Source: Sympetrum striolatum
Lineage: Eukaryota; Arthropoda; Insecta; Odonata; Libellulidae
Direction of reading: 5' to 3'
DNA length: 64,000 nt
Assembly (NCBI GenBank): GCA_947579665.1
Contig: OX388345.1
Location: forward strand, 36,299,849 to 36,363,848
Every line of letters starts with the position of its first letter. Positions within the stretch are counted from its first letter, which is position 1. The notes below the pieces were generated by a model. It saw only the letters and a program-made list of their open reading frames with translations, had not been told where the DNA came from and searched no databases. Made by a program: the position numbers and the translations under genes. Shown here in pieces: positions 10,757-22,063 of the stretch.

Positions 10757-12690
10757 GGGCCATATTCTGTATCTCATTTCCCGTCGGTACGGTAGCCAAG
10801 CAGTCGGTTGGGATCGCAAACCGACTCCGCGAGCTCTCGATACTATTCTGTAAGCTCCTGCGTCGGTACGACGGCTAGCCATCGTCGGTACAATCCGGAG
10901 AATTCTACCGATTATGAAAAGGAGTCGGTAGCGATAGGAGTCAGTCGGTTAGCAGACGAACTGTGGCAAGTGTGTGCATATTTAACAATATCATCAAGGC
11001 AAATGCGTTAATTGAATGCCCGTAATTAGCAGAATGTAAAATAAAGCCGCAATAAGACATGCGATCGCATAACATGAATTCAATTCTCGCTTTTAGATGC
11101 AAAATGATGTACGCCATAGCACATATGGATGCACGTATATACTACGTTTCTTGGAGCGTGCATCTGTCCAAGGACGTGGAATAAAATAAACGTTTTAATC
11201 TTTTAATAATAAATGTAAATAACCACCAATAATTCATTAGGTAAAGTGTTGGGGAACGCTTAACATCCGTAACATATGTTACTATTTCCCCGTGCGAGAC
11301 TCGACTATGGAAAAATAATGACCCCGCTTGAAGAAAACTATAAATAAAAGAGAAATAGATTAAACCTAGTCATAGGATTTCATGCGATCGAATTTTCTAA
11401 TTTTTAAACGTATAATGATTAACTTTTAACTGACGTGGATGGTATAATTTTTGTTCATTTTAAAACACAATTTGGTAATTTTCTAGTAGCAGACGAAAAA
11501 CGTCGAAAATGTGTCGTTTTCGGATAGAATTTTCTCCGAAATGGCAGCACTTAGAAGAGATTGCATATCATATATATAAATTAAAATCCTTCTTCTATAA
11601 TATGGTGTAAGAATGGTATGTGTATCTTCAGTAGTAAAGGAGATATAGAATTTCTCCCAAACACCGTGAAACTAGAAAATTACCCACAATTTTACCATTA
11701 GATTCCATTAAAATCATATATTTCAGCAATATATGAAAGGCCAAGATAATTGAATAATATTTGTAGAGTGTATAGTTAATCCAGGCGAAACTAATTACAA
11801 GTATTAATTACGTACAAGGAAGAGCTACAGTCGAAAGTTGCAGTACTTTGGTTCAAAAGGAGACGAGAGGATTTTGCTTTTGTAGCAAATATAAAAAAGA
11901 AAATATACCTATCCGTTTATACGAATCGAGGTCTTACTAGCTGACCAATAGTAAACTGATTTGAAGACAGCAACAGTTCCAACAATAACCTTATGAAGCA
12001 CCTAAAGAATTCGTGAAAATCTAACCTCCAAGAAATCAGTCAGTGAGTGTATCGAAAGTACTATGTACTTACTAATTTCCTAGTTCTATCACTGATACTA
12101 AGTTCTGAAAATCGCGCACCGACTTCCAGTTAATAAAATTACGAAATTTAGGGATTCACTGTATTGCTGATAGTATATTAGATATCGATATTTTATTACC
12201 ATAAGTATCCTTGTGCTCGAATTTGGGCACTGGAAAATCTTCTGCTAGCAATTTATGTTAATTTCAAACATCAACCATTTAAGACCATACAAACTAACTA
12301 ATGCAATTATAAATATCTTCCCTGTAAGATTTCTTTCAAAACTTTGGTAAGAAATCAACAAAAGACAACAACAAATCTTAGTTACCTAAAATTTCATACA
12401 TATCATCGATATTTACATCTGCTTTTACACGCCTTGTTTCATTCTTCATTTGTCTACTCGTTTGCCCTCTCATTGGTTGAGATGAGGCACGTGACCGTCA
12501 CTTTCGGAAATGCTTGGATGTTTCCCCTTAAAGTGGGTGGGGGCAGTCGGTTTGGCAGTTTACTGCCCGACGATGCTACAGAATAGGATTTAGAGGCCGA
12601 GTCGGTGAGAGATCACGATTTCCTCTCCACTCGGTTGGATTTGAAATCGAACCAACTGCTTCCAAACCGACGAGTTACATAATATGGCCC
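10757..12690. mobile_element. PIF/Harbinger-like element with GTCGGT subterminal repeats
   Basis: The ends are GGGCCATATTCTGTA and its inverse GGGCCATATTATGTA. It is flanked by the 3-bp duplication CTT (10754-10756, 12691-12693), as PIF/Harbinger elements produce. The right arm of the host transposon keeps the empty site (a single CTT), confirming the insertion. About ten GTCGGT or ACCGAC hexamers lie in the first 200 bp and last 150 bp. No transposase frame remains. It contains a smaller inverted-repeat unit at 11474-11684. Confidence 0.8.
11474..11684. mobile_element. Small inverted-repeat MITE, GGTAAWTTTCTAGT family
   Basis: A perfect 14-bp inverted terminal repeat, GGTAATTTTCTAGT, encloses 211 bp. 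The right end carries GGAGATATAGAATTTCTCCC then GTGAAACTAG, a block also found at 33299-33361. No coding capacity. Confidence 0.55.
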
Positions 12691-13122
12691 CTTATTACTA
12701 CTTTCCATTGAATACGAAATACACTTATGCGCACATTTTTCCGGAAAAGGGAGAATTATAAGAACAAAATACATAAGTAGATTTGTATTTGATTTATTTC
12801 AGAAAAAACAAAAAATTTCAACAAAATTTATAAAGAAAACAAGAAAATGGCATTCCTTTTGGAATCACTCCAGAAAATGAATCCCTTTCTCCATTACTTT
12901 AAACAGAATATTCCACCAAGAAATTAGCACAGTAAAACACATTAAGCACTTTGCACAGAATAATATTAGAAGCAAGACAAGTAATCTCTAACTCAACCAA
13001 ATAAGAGAGAGACAGAATGTTACTGTCAAGTATTTCGTCAGAAAAGTTAGCACAGTAAAACACGTTAAGCACACTTTGCACAGAATAATATTAAAAGCAA
13101 GAATCAAGTTTATTTGATTGTA

Positions 13123-13223
13123 ATGGAGAAGAAAGTCTACAAATGTGCAGTAGAAACCTGCACATCAACTTTTGATGGAGAGCAGGGCTTCCGCATGTTC
13201 AGTTTTCCGCGAAGAATAGATCT
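13123..13223 (+). CDS. THAP-type zinc-finger first exon, transposon-encoded, partial
   Basis: The ATG at 13123 opens MEKKVYKCAVETCTST, then FRMFSFPRRIDL, and stops at a strong donor ATCT|GTAAGTA. The C-x4-C pair and the F-x-FP segment match the N-terminal half of a THAP (C2CH) DNA-binding domain, including its Cys pair and the conserved FP. In P-type transposases the THAP domain is N-terminal and split by introns, as here. No continuation exon was found in the next 1.7 kb, which is filled by Copia remnants, so the gene is broken. The start lies 22 bp inside the left inverted arm. Confidence 0.6.
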
Positions 13224-13604
13224 GTAAGTACAAAATGGTTGATATAAGTGTGAACGAAAATACATAACGCATATAAATTTTGTATATTACTTTAAGCATC
13301 GTGGTAGTATATTAATATATATATGTATATATAATAATATATATTCGAACATGATAAATAATGTTCGATCGTGTGAAAGAGCATATAAAGCTTTAGTGTA
13401 CACCAATTGTAACCAACGTGGAATATAAATTTTCAAACATGGCGACGTACACGTGAGTAGCTTTCATTGTTCAATGGTAATTGCGTTGCACGTCCTGTAA
13501 TATTATATCTGGAGCTACAGTAACACCAATCTTAGCGTCGGACTAACCAATTCTTATTTATTAATCTTAGTAGTGAAAATATCTAAATTAAATAAGACAA
13601 AATA

Positions 13605-14330
13605 ATTAAATATCTGGATGGAAGTGAGGATCTATGTGTTACCTTTGGGAAGGTTTTCAAGGATTTGACTGGATTTTGTGATGCATATTGGGGTAGTGAT
13701 AATAATTATATAATTAAATAAGAGTAACTAATAAAATATCTGGAAGGAAGTAAGGGTCTTTGTTTTAACTTTGGAAAGTTGTAATTGAATATATACAAGT
13801 GAAGAAAAGGTGGCTAGCCACCTTTTCTTCACTTGAATATAATATTCCACTATCAGCTGATATATTTACAAAACCTCAACATAGTTTTGTGTGATGAAGC
13901 TTTGTCAAAATGATTCCTGTTGTGTAACATTGTGATTAATATTATTCTTGAATTCTTGTGCATACTATAATCTAAGTTAGTAATAAGTGGATATTTTAGT
14001 ATTAATATCTTGGATAACTTTTATTTGTAAATATGATCAACTACCTTCTTTATTAAATTAAATAAATTACACTAACTAATTATATATCTGGAAGGAAGTA
14101 AAGGCCTATGTTTTACCTTTGAGAAGGCTCAGAAGGATTTGACTGATTTTTTTGATGCATATTGGGCTGGTGATAGTCATTATATAATTAGATAATACTA
14201 ACTAATTAAACACCTGGAAGGAAGTAAGGATCTATATTTTAACTTTGGGAAGTTGTTATTGAATATATATCTAGTGAAGAAAAGGTAGCTGACATATTTA
14301 CAAAAGCTGAACATAGTTCTGTGTGATGAA
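13605..14330 (+). pseudogene. Tandem remnants of Copia-type pol (RNase H and C-terminus)
   Basis: Scraps in different frames read KYLDGSEDLC with GFCDAYWGSD (about 13611-13690), YLEGSKGLCFTFEK with FFDAYWAGD (about 14091-14180), HLEGSKDL (about 14207) and YISSEEKVADIFTK (about 14261-14310). These match the R-Y-L-K-G-T, G-Y-x-D-A-D-W-A-G-D and ADIFTK landmarks of Copia-type RNase H and the pol end, in tandemly repeated, stop-riddled form. They lie inside the THAP-exon transposon. Confidence 0.65.
13796..13835. repeat. Perfect 40-bp palindrome
   Basis: CAAGTGAAGAAAAGGTGGCT is followed immediately by its exact reverse complement. The left half is the normal Copia pol-end sequence (compare about 14270), so the palindrome marks an inverted junction within the tandem array. 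Confidence 0.8.
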
Positions 14331-14837
14331 ACTTTGTCAAAATGATTCCTGTTCTGTAACATTGTGATTAATATTATTCTTGATTTCTTGTGCAAACTAA
14401 AATCTAAGTTAGATTTTGTTATGTATATCCTGGATACCTTTTATTTATGAACTCTTCTTATGGTACAAATGATATTTGAGTTAAGTAACATTACTCATGA
14501 AATTTTTATATTCACAGGTGGTTCTAATGCTTTTCTAAGAACACTTCCAAAATGATGTAAATGTATATATGAATAAAGTAAATGACATGTGATGAGCTTC
14601 AAGGTAAGCATGACTGACTGTTATTACTGCAAATGATACTGTATTCATGTTATCTTTGTAATGATATAAACCTTATACTTATGTGTGTGAAGTACGTTCT
14701 TCATTTTTTAATGATAACTTTATCTTTCTAGGTGATTCTGGTATGTGCTGTTTGCTTTCATGGGCAGAAAATATATTAATGTTGTGTACATATTCTCCTA
14801 TTGCATATAATGTATTGTAAATAAGTGTTTGTGTATT

Positions 14838-15117
14838 TGTTTTGCTGTGCTAACTTTTCTGATGAAATACTTGACAGTAACATTCTGTCTCTCTCTTATT
14901 TGGTTGAGTTAGAAATTCCTTGTCTTGCTTTTAATATTATTCTGTGCAAAGTGTGCTTAACGTGTTTTACTGTGCTAACTTTTCTGACGAAATACTTGAC
15001 AGTAACATTCTGTCTCTCTCTTATTTGGTTGAGTTAGAGATTACTTGTCTTGCTTCTAATATTATTCTGTGCAAAGTGCTTAATGTGTTTTACTGTGCTA
15101 ATTTCTTGGTGGAATAT
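14838..15117 (+). repeat. Tandem repeat of about 120 bp in the inverted arm
   Basis: A unit beginning TGTGCTAACTTTTCTGA and running through GTCTCTCTCTTATTTGGTTG to CTGTGCAAAGTG occurs about 2.3 times at 14838-15117. The part shared with the left arm (12908-13101) holds the inverse of about one and a half units. The open frames across it are an effect of the repeat. Confidence 0.65.
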
Positions 15118-16371
15118 TCTGTTTAAATTGATGGGGAAAGGTATTCATTTTCTGGAGTGATTCCAAAAGGAATGCTATTTTCTTGTTTTCTTTATAAATT
15201 TTGTTGAAATTTTTTGTTTTTTCTGAAATAAATCAAATACAAATCTACTTATGTATTTTGTTCTTATAATTCTCCCTTTTCCGGAAAAATGTGCGCATAA
15301 GTGTATTTCGTATTCAATGGAAATTAGTAATAAGAATAGATACAGTTCATAATCCCGCCTAAAGCTTTTGCAGCGCACCTATACCTTCATTCTGGAACTA
15401 CATAAGGAGTAGGGACTTCGTCACCATCCAATGCATGGGAGACGGCACGGCCTGGATTTCCCCCAAGAGAAGTGGAGAACTCAATGGCGGGACGAATTCA
15501 AACTTGAATAACGCAAAGAATATCTCTACGCTGTTTGGAAACGAGGCTCGCTTTTCTAATTGTCGGCAATGCAGTTAAAATCAGGTTTGAAAAGTCTGTA
15601 ATTGAATTTAAATTGAATTGAGGGGTTAAAAGGCAGCTATCAATTTACACAAATGATTTTATAGAGCTTAAGATCCACATCCACGTCAGTTTGTTGGTTA
15701 CGTTCGTCCTAAATGAGTCTTTGTATTTGTAGGGTCACCAATACATTAGCCTGAGAGAAAAACTCCTCTATCACCTCTGATATCTTTTATAATATATTAG
15801 ATTCAGACTTTGAAGCTAGGTATGACCTGATTTAAATATATGTTTATATTCTAATTATTTTACTTCATTTAACTCTTACTAGAAATCTTTCAATACTTCT
15901 ATTGAAACCAAATAAAAATGTTTAACTTTTGAGAAATATTGTGCGATTTTAAGGGTGACACTGATTTTAAGTCTATTATCTATCAAAGATTCATGTCTGC
16001 AAATAAGTATTCAGGTAGCATTAGTCATTAATATTGCTCTTTGGGTAAATCATCAAGCATAGGTTTTCCTTGGTCTTGTGCCTTCATAGGCACCTCCATT
16101 TTAAGTTACTCACTATTTAAAGGAATAAGAGATTTTACATTAAAAATTAAGTGTAAGCAGCATATTTCTTTTCTCCATCCTTTCATGTTATCTTACCATG
16201 AATAAATTAAGTAAATAGCAAGATCTGTGTTGCCTTTTGCTTTATTTGTAAATTCAATGTAAGATCTTTATTAAGTCAAAAATAAAATTATTAACCTTAC
16301 TAAAATTTTTCAATGAGCATTAACATTATTATTCCAGCATCTTACCTTTCATTTATTCATTATATATTTTA

Positions 16372-16711
16372 CCGTATTTGACGGCATATAAGACGCACCA
16401 GCTTATAAGACGCACCCTCATTAAGTTGGCCACTCACAAGGAAAAAAAGTTTTAATAGTCCTTGCGAAAGCGCAGTACCACAATAACTTATAATGTAGTT
16501 TCTTTTAGTTGTCACGTTTCGTAAAAGCCAAATATTAACACAATCATTGAATGCAATTATGAAATAGGTAGTATAGACCATCTGGGCTTAAAATAGCATT
16601 CAGTATTGAAAGTTAACCTGTGGAGGTTGAACCTTCACATATAAGACGCAGGGAAATTTTTCGAGACATAATTTAGGAAAAAAGGTGCGTCTTATATGCC
16701 GTCAAATACGG
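16372..16711. mobile_element. MITE with perfect 28-bp terminal inverted repeats
   Basis: Positions 16372-16399 (beginning CCGTATTTGACGGCATATAA) are exactly reverse-complemented at 16684-16711, with TA on both sides. Second, inner TATAAGACGCA copies occur at about 16403 and 16640. TA duplication and these ends point to a Tc1/mariner/pogo-type non-autonomous element. Perfect ends suggest it is young. A single-ended relative (GCCGGCATATACGGTA) is seen at 29050-29065. Confidence 0.85.
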
Positions 16712-17289
16712 TATATATATTATTTAGAGGTGAAGATATGTTTTCTATGGTCCTGCACACCAAATTGCATCCAACATCTGGTAATGATAAAGTTTGGGAG
16801 CCCCTAAAGTTTAATAGTGGTATCATATTAGCTAATGTAAAGGTCTGATTGTTTAATAAGGACAAATTTGAAAGTATGAGCAGGTTAAGTAATTCTACTT
16901 TACCATGACTTAACAGTCCATTTCAATACTTCCATGTATTAAATGTTTGCTATAATGCTCATGGTATTATTCTGATTTTCAATGTGAATATAATTTTAGA
17001 CTCTGACAAACAATAAAATTGTTCCTACTCTAAATGTTTATTAAATTTTAGATTCTTTAAATTTCCAAAAATCTGGGCCACTTCAGTCTTGGTACAAGCT
17101 ACAAGTCTAGCAAGGTTCAAGAACAGCATAGTATCAGTGAAACAGTGGTAAATGTAAATTCATCTCCAGTAGGTATTGATAATTCATTGAGACCAGGGTT
17201 TCGCAATGTATGAACTTTTACTAATGAGCAATCAATTCATTTATGAGTGTTCTACCTTTCGGTTGGTTCATGTATAATCAAAAATCTCT

Positions 17290-19400
17290 ATTAAGCGCTA
17301 TCTTCTTCATTTCCTTATAGTTAACCCCACCCCTTATATCATCCAATATCCTCTATCTTTGTCTTCCCCTCTGTTTTTCCCTGAATTCTACCCTCAAATA
17401 CAGTCTTCTCCAACTCCTCTCCCTTTAATATTTGACCCACCCATTTCTTCTAAGCTTAATCACTTCAATTAAAATCCTCTCCTCCCCAACCATCTCCAAC
17501 ACCTCTGCGTTTGTTTTCCTCTCAACCCAAATTACTTTTTCCATTCTACGCCATACCCACATTTCAAAGGCCTCCGAACATTCCTAAAGTCTACGTTTCA
17601 CACCAATATAGTAAGACAGTCTAAACCAAGGATTTCACCAATCTTTCCCTGATTCCTTTATCAAGACCTTTTGTCATCAGTTCCCTTTGCTTCATAAAGG
17701 CTATTCTTTTACGAACCTCATCTTTACATTTTCCGTCCCAAGAGAGAGTACTTCCCAAGTAAGAAAATTTATCCTCCTGCTCTAGTTTTTCCCCATCCAC
17801 CCTTATGGTTAACTTAGCTTTCTTTCCCTTAGTGAACCTCAATATTTAAGTTTTATTAAGGTTAATTTTCCTCTCAAACTCCCTTCCTCGTAATGAGCAT
17901 TTACTAATATTTGCAAACCCTTCTCCACCAACCTTTACTCTCTTGTCTATTTCTTCCCTGGCTTCTTTCACCATTTCCCTTACTTATAAATTAAAAAGTA
18001 TTGCTAACATAGGTCACCCTTGTTTTATCCCCCTACCCAATTCAGCCCAATCCAATTCCCCCTCAGCCATCCTTACACAGGCAGTTTGATTCAGATGCAA
18101 ATTTTGAACCAATCGCTTATCTTTCTAGTCCAACCCAAATTTCTTTAATACCCTCATCAGTTTTTGCCACTGTACTACATCGAAAGCCTTTTCAAAATCA
18201 ACTAATCTAGTTCCCTTCTCTTACAATCAAGAGCCTTGCTGACTGACTCTTGAAATTCTTTAGACTTCCTACCCCTTAGAGCTTCTAAATTCCATTTTGA
18301 AGTACGTTTTAGCCAAAGGACCTTTTTAAACTTAAGCTTTGTTTTAATCATGACCAGGTTATGATTTGAATTGACATCAGCACCAGAATAACTTCATGAG
18401 TTTTTAACACAATTTCTAAATCTCTTTCTTACCAAAATGTAATCAATTTGGTACCTATCTGTATCCCCAGGTTTTCCATGTGTGCCTTCGTCTGTTGTGG
18501 TGCTGAAAGAGTGTGTTTGTGATGCAGAGATTTTTCTCTTGCAAAAGTCTATCAGTTTCTGTCCTCAGTTGTTCCTTTTCCCTAAACCGAATTCTCCCAC
18601 CTCTTCCCCATCTTAGCCTTACCCAACTACTGCGTTCCAATCTCCCATAACAAAGAGATTCTTATTGCCTTTAACACTTCCCATAACCTCCTCTATTTGT
18701 TCATAAACCATGTCTACATCCTCTTCACTGCAATCACTAGTGGGAAAGTACACCTGAACTATAACTGTGTTCAGACTTTACTTCTACCGACGTAATCCGA
18801 TCGCTTATTAGCTTGGTGGCTATCACCGATTCTCCTGCTTTCTTATCCAACACTACAGCTACTCCCCACTGGCTAGTACTTCCACCACTGAAAATGACTC
18901 TAACATCATCTCTATAGAAGTCTCCCTCGTCTTTCCACCGCTCTTTGCATAATCCTAGTACATTAAAGTTGGATCTCTTCATTTCTAACTTTATATTTTC
19001 CCTTTTCTGAGCATTGTCCTAACATTCCATGTCCCCACTCTCGTTTCCATCTTCTCTCTTCATTATTTCTCATTGTGTAAGGTTTTGTAAGGGTAAGGGT
19101 TTTTTGGAATGATCCTTGTGTAAGGTTTTTGTGGAATGAAGACCGAGATGGCCTTACTCCCATCACTGCTGGGCATGACACTCATCCTAAAAAGCTATGT
19201 CCCTTTGCCAGTACCAATATTATGATGGTTGTACATCATGACATGAGATAAGTAGTCGAGGTGGTCTTCCATTGTCTTCCTCAATGGTGTTTTTTTTACT
19301 ATGACACCAACACTCATTATGGCTGTCCCACTGGGGTACAGATGCCTTTGCAGCCGCCTCACTTAGCTACAGATGCTGTGTGGACTACCTTTGATCTGTT
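17290..19400 (-). mobile_element. Decayed LINE (endonuclease plus reverse transcriptase)
   Basis: Read on the minus strand, the order is 5' endonuclease, then RT, then C-terminal region. Endonuclease pieces include NFNVLGLCKERWKDEG with VIFSGG and AVVLDKKAGES (18737-18982) and CITNTLFQHHNRRRHTWKT near 18480. RT pieces include VDFEKAFDVVQW (about 18190), then GRGIKQG, and KFSYLGSTLSWDGKC with RKRIAFMKQ (17621-17842). The C-terminal part follows in other frames down to about 17300. Stops, frame changes and the loss of the region between endonuclease and RT show it is dead. The endonuclease resembles that often annotated as craniofacial-development-protein-2-like in insects. Confidence 0.8.
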
Positions 19401-21910
19401 GAGTTGAGATGGCATTTAATCCTTTAATACTTAACTTTTTTTTCCAATTTATTAGCATGTTCAGCTTGATACTTAAGTCCTTTTAAAATTTGTGAGTTGA
19501 AGATGTTTTGAGACGTTAGAATTATGCCCTTGTGCCTAAACTAATAGTGGAAACCAAAATATTTCAGTCTATTATTCACCATGAATAATAGGTAATATTA
19601 GTCTCATAATTATTCATTGTAACAGAATTTGTGATTATTTCCATATCAACACCTTTGATACTTGGCAATTTAAAGAGGAAATTTTGTTAAATTATGTTCA
19701 TGTATAAATACGAAGTATAAACAAAAAAAGATATATCAATCAACGGAGTTGATTTTAAATCCCACATAGTAAGAACAAGATGTCATATTAATCTAGTATT
19801 AATAATATCTCAAAGCGCTTCTCTTGTTTATTATTTCTTCCATGATTTTGAAAAGATAATACCTCTACTAGAAGAGCCTCAGTATGAAAATACAGAAGTG
19901 TTCTGGTAGTCAAGCAGAAAGATAAATCATAAGTAGTGGTTTGGATTGATTCTCCTATATCACATTTAACAAATCATCTTATCTTTATTGCTCTGTAGCT
20001 GTTTTACATTTTTTCAACACGTATACATATCATTTTTTCTATAATTCAATCTGAGGCACATTTATCGTTATATAGATTGGACATAAAAACTGATAAAAGT
20101 TTCTAAAACATATTTCCATAAAATTTCCTCATACCTCAAACCATTAATATCACGTATTGTCCATAATTTTTTTCAGTGATAATACATCATTAAAAAGAAT
20201 TTCTCTGTTCTCAAAATATTTGAATGTTCCTCCAATGCCTTAACATTTTAAGCAAATAAAAGTCACATTGAAATTTCAACCATAACATTTTTTAAACAAA
20301 AACTTACATTGAGCATCCTTTGATTAATGGAACAGAGTTAACTGGAAGATTTACATATAGTATGGTTAATCATTTAGTACAGTCCAACCAATACTGACAT
20401 TTTATGTATAATTCAATTTTACATTTACAGTTCCAAATAATAACTTCATATTACAAGTCATGTTTTTGGTATTCCTACTCAAATCAAGAATTAGTTGGGT
20501 TTTGCTTACTTAACATCTTTGATTCATTTGAAAATTAGGCACACATTCATGTTTGGTAGGGTTAAATTGGAGGCATATGAATTGCAGTATTTCCATTAAC
20601 TTCTATTTACTAGACAGATACTTAAATAATACCATAAAGTCTTGTTCTACAGATTTCATCAAGTAAAACCCATATATCTACAATGGAGTTTCCTTTATAG
20701 AGATAAATTTTGTTTCCTCCCAAAATAATATACAATTTAGAGTAATGAATATAAAGGTAAATAAATAATGTTGGCTTTTGACTCACCTACAAAGGTTCTC
20801 AAACTTCACAAACATTTTGGTAAGTAGATAAAATAGGTTTATTTTATTTGCAGTAGCAATAATATCAACATATTGAGACACTGAGGGGAAAACCCCTTTT
20901 GAATGATGCTAATCTAGTCAATGGAAACCCTTTAGCAAAGGCTAACTTTTCTGTATCTTGGTGTATTCATTCCATTCTAGAAAATATTACTAGGAATACC
21001 ACAATGAGCTCAAACCTTTAACATTTCTAACAGTACAAATCCTTGGGCATCAACCTTAAAATAGTAATACTTTGCAACAAGTCTTTACATGAGAACATTT
21101 CCAATGTTCTTTTCATATATGTATATATATATATTTTATGAATATATAATGTACAATTATATACAAATACCATGGTGGCAGGTATAACTGTTACTACTTA
21201 TACATAAAACAAAAATATTGACTAGTCCTTTTTTAATAAACAATCTTTGGTCGGATGAACACTTCACATTTTCAACATGAAACATGTTGCTTACCTCTGT
21301 ACATGCTGCAGACTGTTCTATAATTAATACATTGGTTTTTGTTAACATTTCCTCTCTTGAAATTAGGATTAAATGCACAGGAAACAATGGTGTTCAACAA
21401 GTATCGACATCCCTGAGAGTCACAACATCTTATAATGCTTGCGATCATTTCAACTGGACTGTTGAGAATAGTAAGTTCTTCCATAATCCTCTGAGAACAC
21501 CACTGATTTCCTAAAGGAATACAGAAACTATTCTTTTTGGAAACAGGTTTTACATTCTTTATCTACATTTTTTATTTATCTAACATGGGAGAAATGAAAA
21601 TTTCTCTTGTATCACTATTTGATCCAGTGGATATTTTGATGAGCATATTAATTGTATTTAACCAGGAACTGTCCCACTGCAATGGACCCACTGTATAAGT
21701 TACCACAGCATATTTTAACTGACATCAGCATTTCACTCTTATACACAAGATCCATTCTCCTGTTCCTGATATCACAATAAATCTCCTCCTTTAGCCCCTA
21801 TTGTTCTTGGTGTAGAGTTTGAACAGTCTGCAAAAAGTGGTAGTAGATCACGTAAATAGGGAATTTTCAATGAAATTTCAAAAAGAGGGCTTGACCAGGA
21901 TTTTCGGTTA
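19401..21910. other. Downstream of SLC6 stop codon; probable 3' UTR or intergenic
   Basis: No coding similarity. The part just below 21911 should include the SLC6 3' UTR on the minus strand. Several AATAAA hexamers occur and none stands out. A (TA)n-rich stretch is at 21115-21160. Confidence 0.45.
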
Positions 21911-22063
21911 CTAGCAGCTGTTGACAACCTTACCATTTTGGACGTCAAGTGAGTTGAGCCTAAGATTTGTCTTTGACTTATCTCCAAACTCAATCCAGTC
22001 ATCTCGCAGATTTAGATCAGAGGGCCCCCAATCATCTGTTGGCCGGAGAGACTGTAGTATTTT
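21911..22063 (-). CDS. SLC6 transporter last coding exon (C-terminal tail, stop)
   Basis: The acceptor is CTGTTTCAG|AAAAT. It encodes [20 protein letters not shown] and a further 30 hydrophilic residues ending NSC and TAG. The L(x)P-x-x-DWGP stretch matches SLC6 C-tails. An in-frame AATG|GTAAGG within the last 20 codons could act as an alternative donor and give a different C-terminus. The 3' UTR would lie below 21911, where AATAAA-like signals are too common to choose one. Confidence 0.92.
   Translation of the reverse strand, partial: KILQSLRPTDDWGPSDLNLRDDWIEFGDKSKTNLRLNSLDVQNGKVVNSC

Larger units (their letters stand above)
10633..15455 (+). mobile_element. THAP-exon (P-element-like) transposon with 532-bp inverted arms
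   Basis: The left arm is 10633-10756 plus 12694-13101. The right arm, 14924-15455, is its reverse complement. Both total 532 bp once the later insertion at 10757-12693 is removed. The ends begin CCAGGCCGTGCCGTCTCCC. Just inside the left arm is an ATG opening a THAP-like first exon (13123-13223). The interior holds tandem Copia pol scraps and a perfect 40-bp palindrome. THAP domains are the DNA-binding domain of P-element transposases, which fits a P-superfamily element, but no DDE-type catalytic region is seen and flanking target duplications could not be matched. It is probably non-autonomous. Confidence 0.7.
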
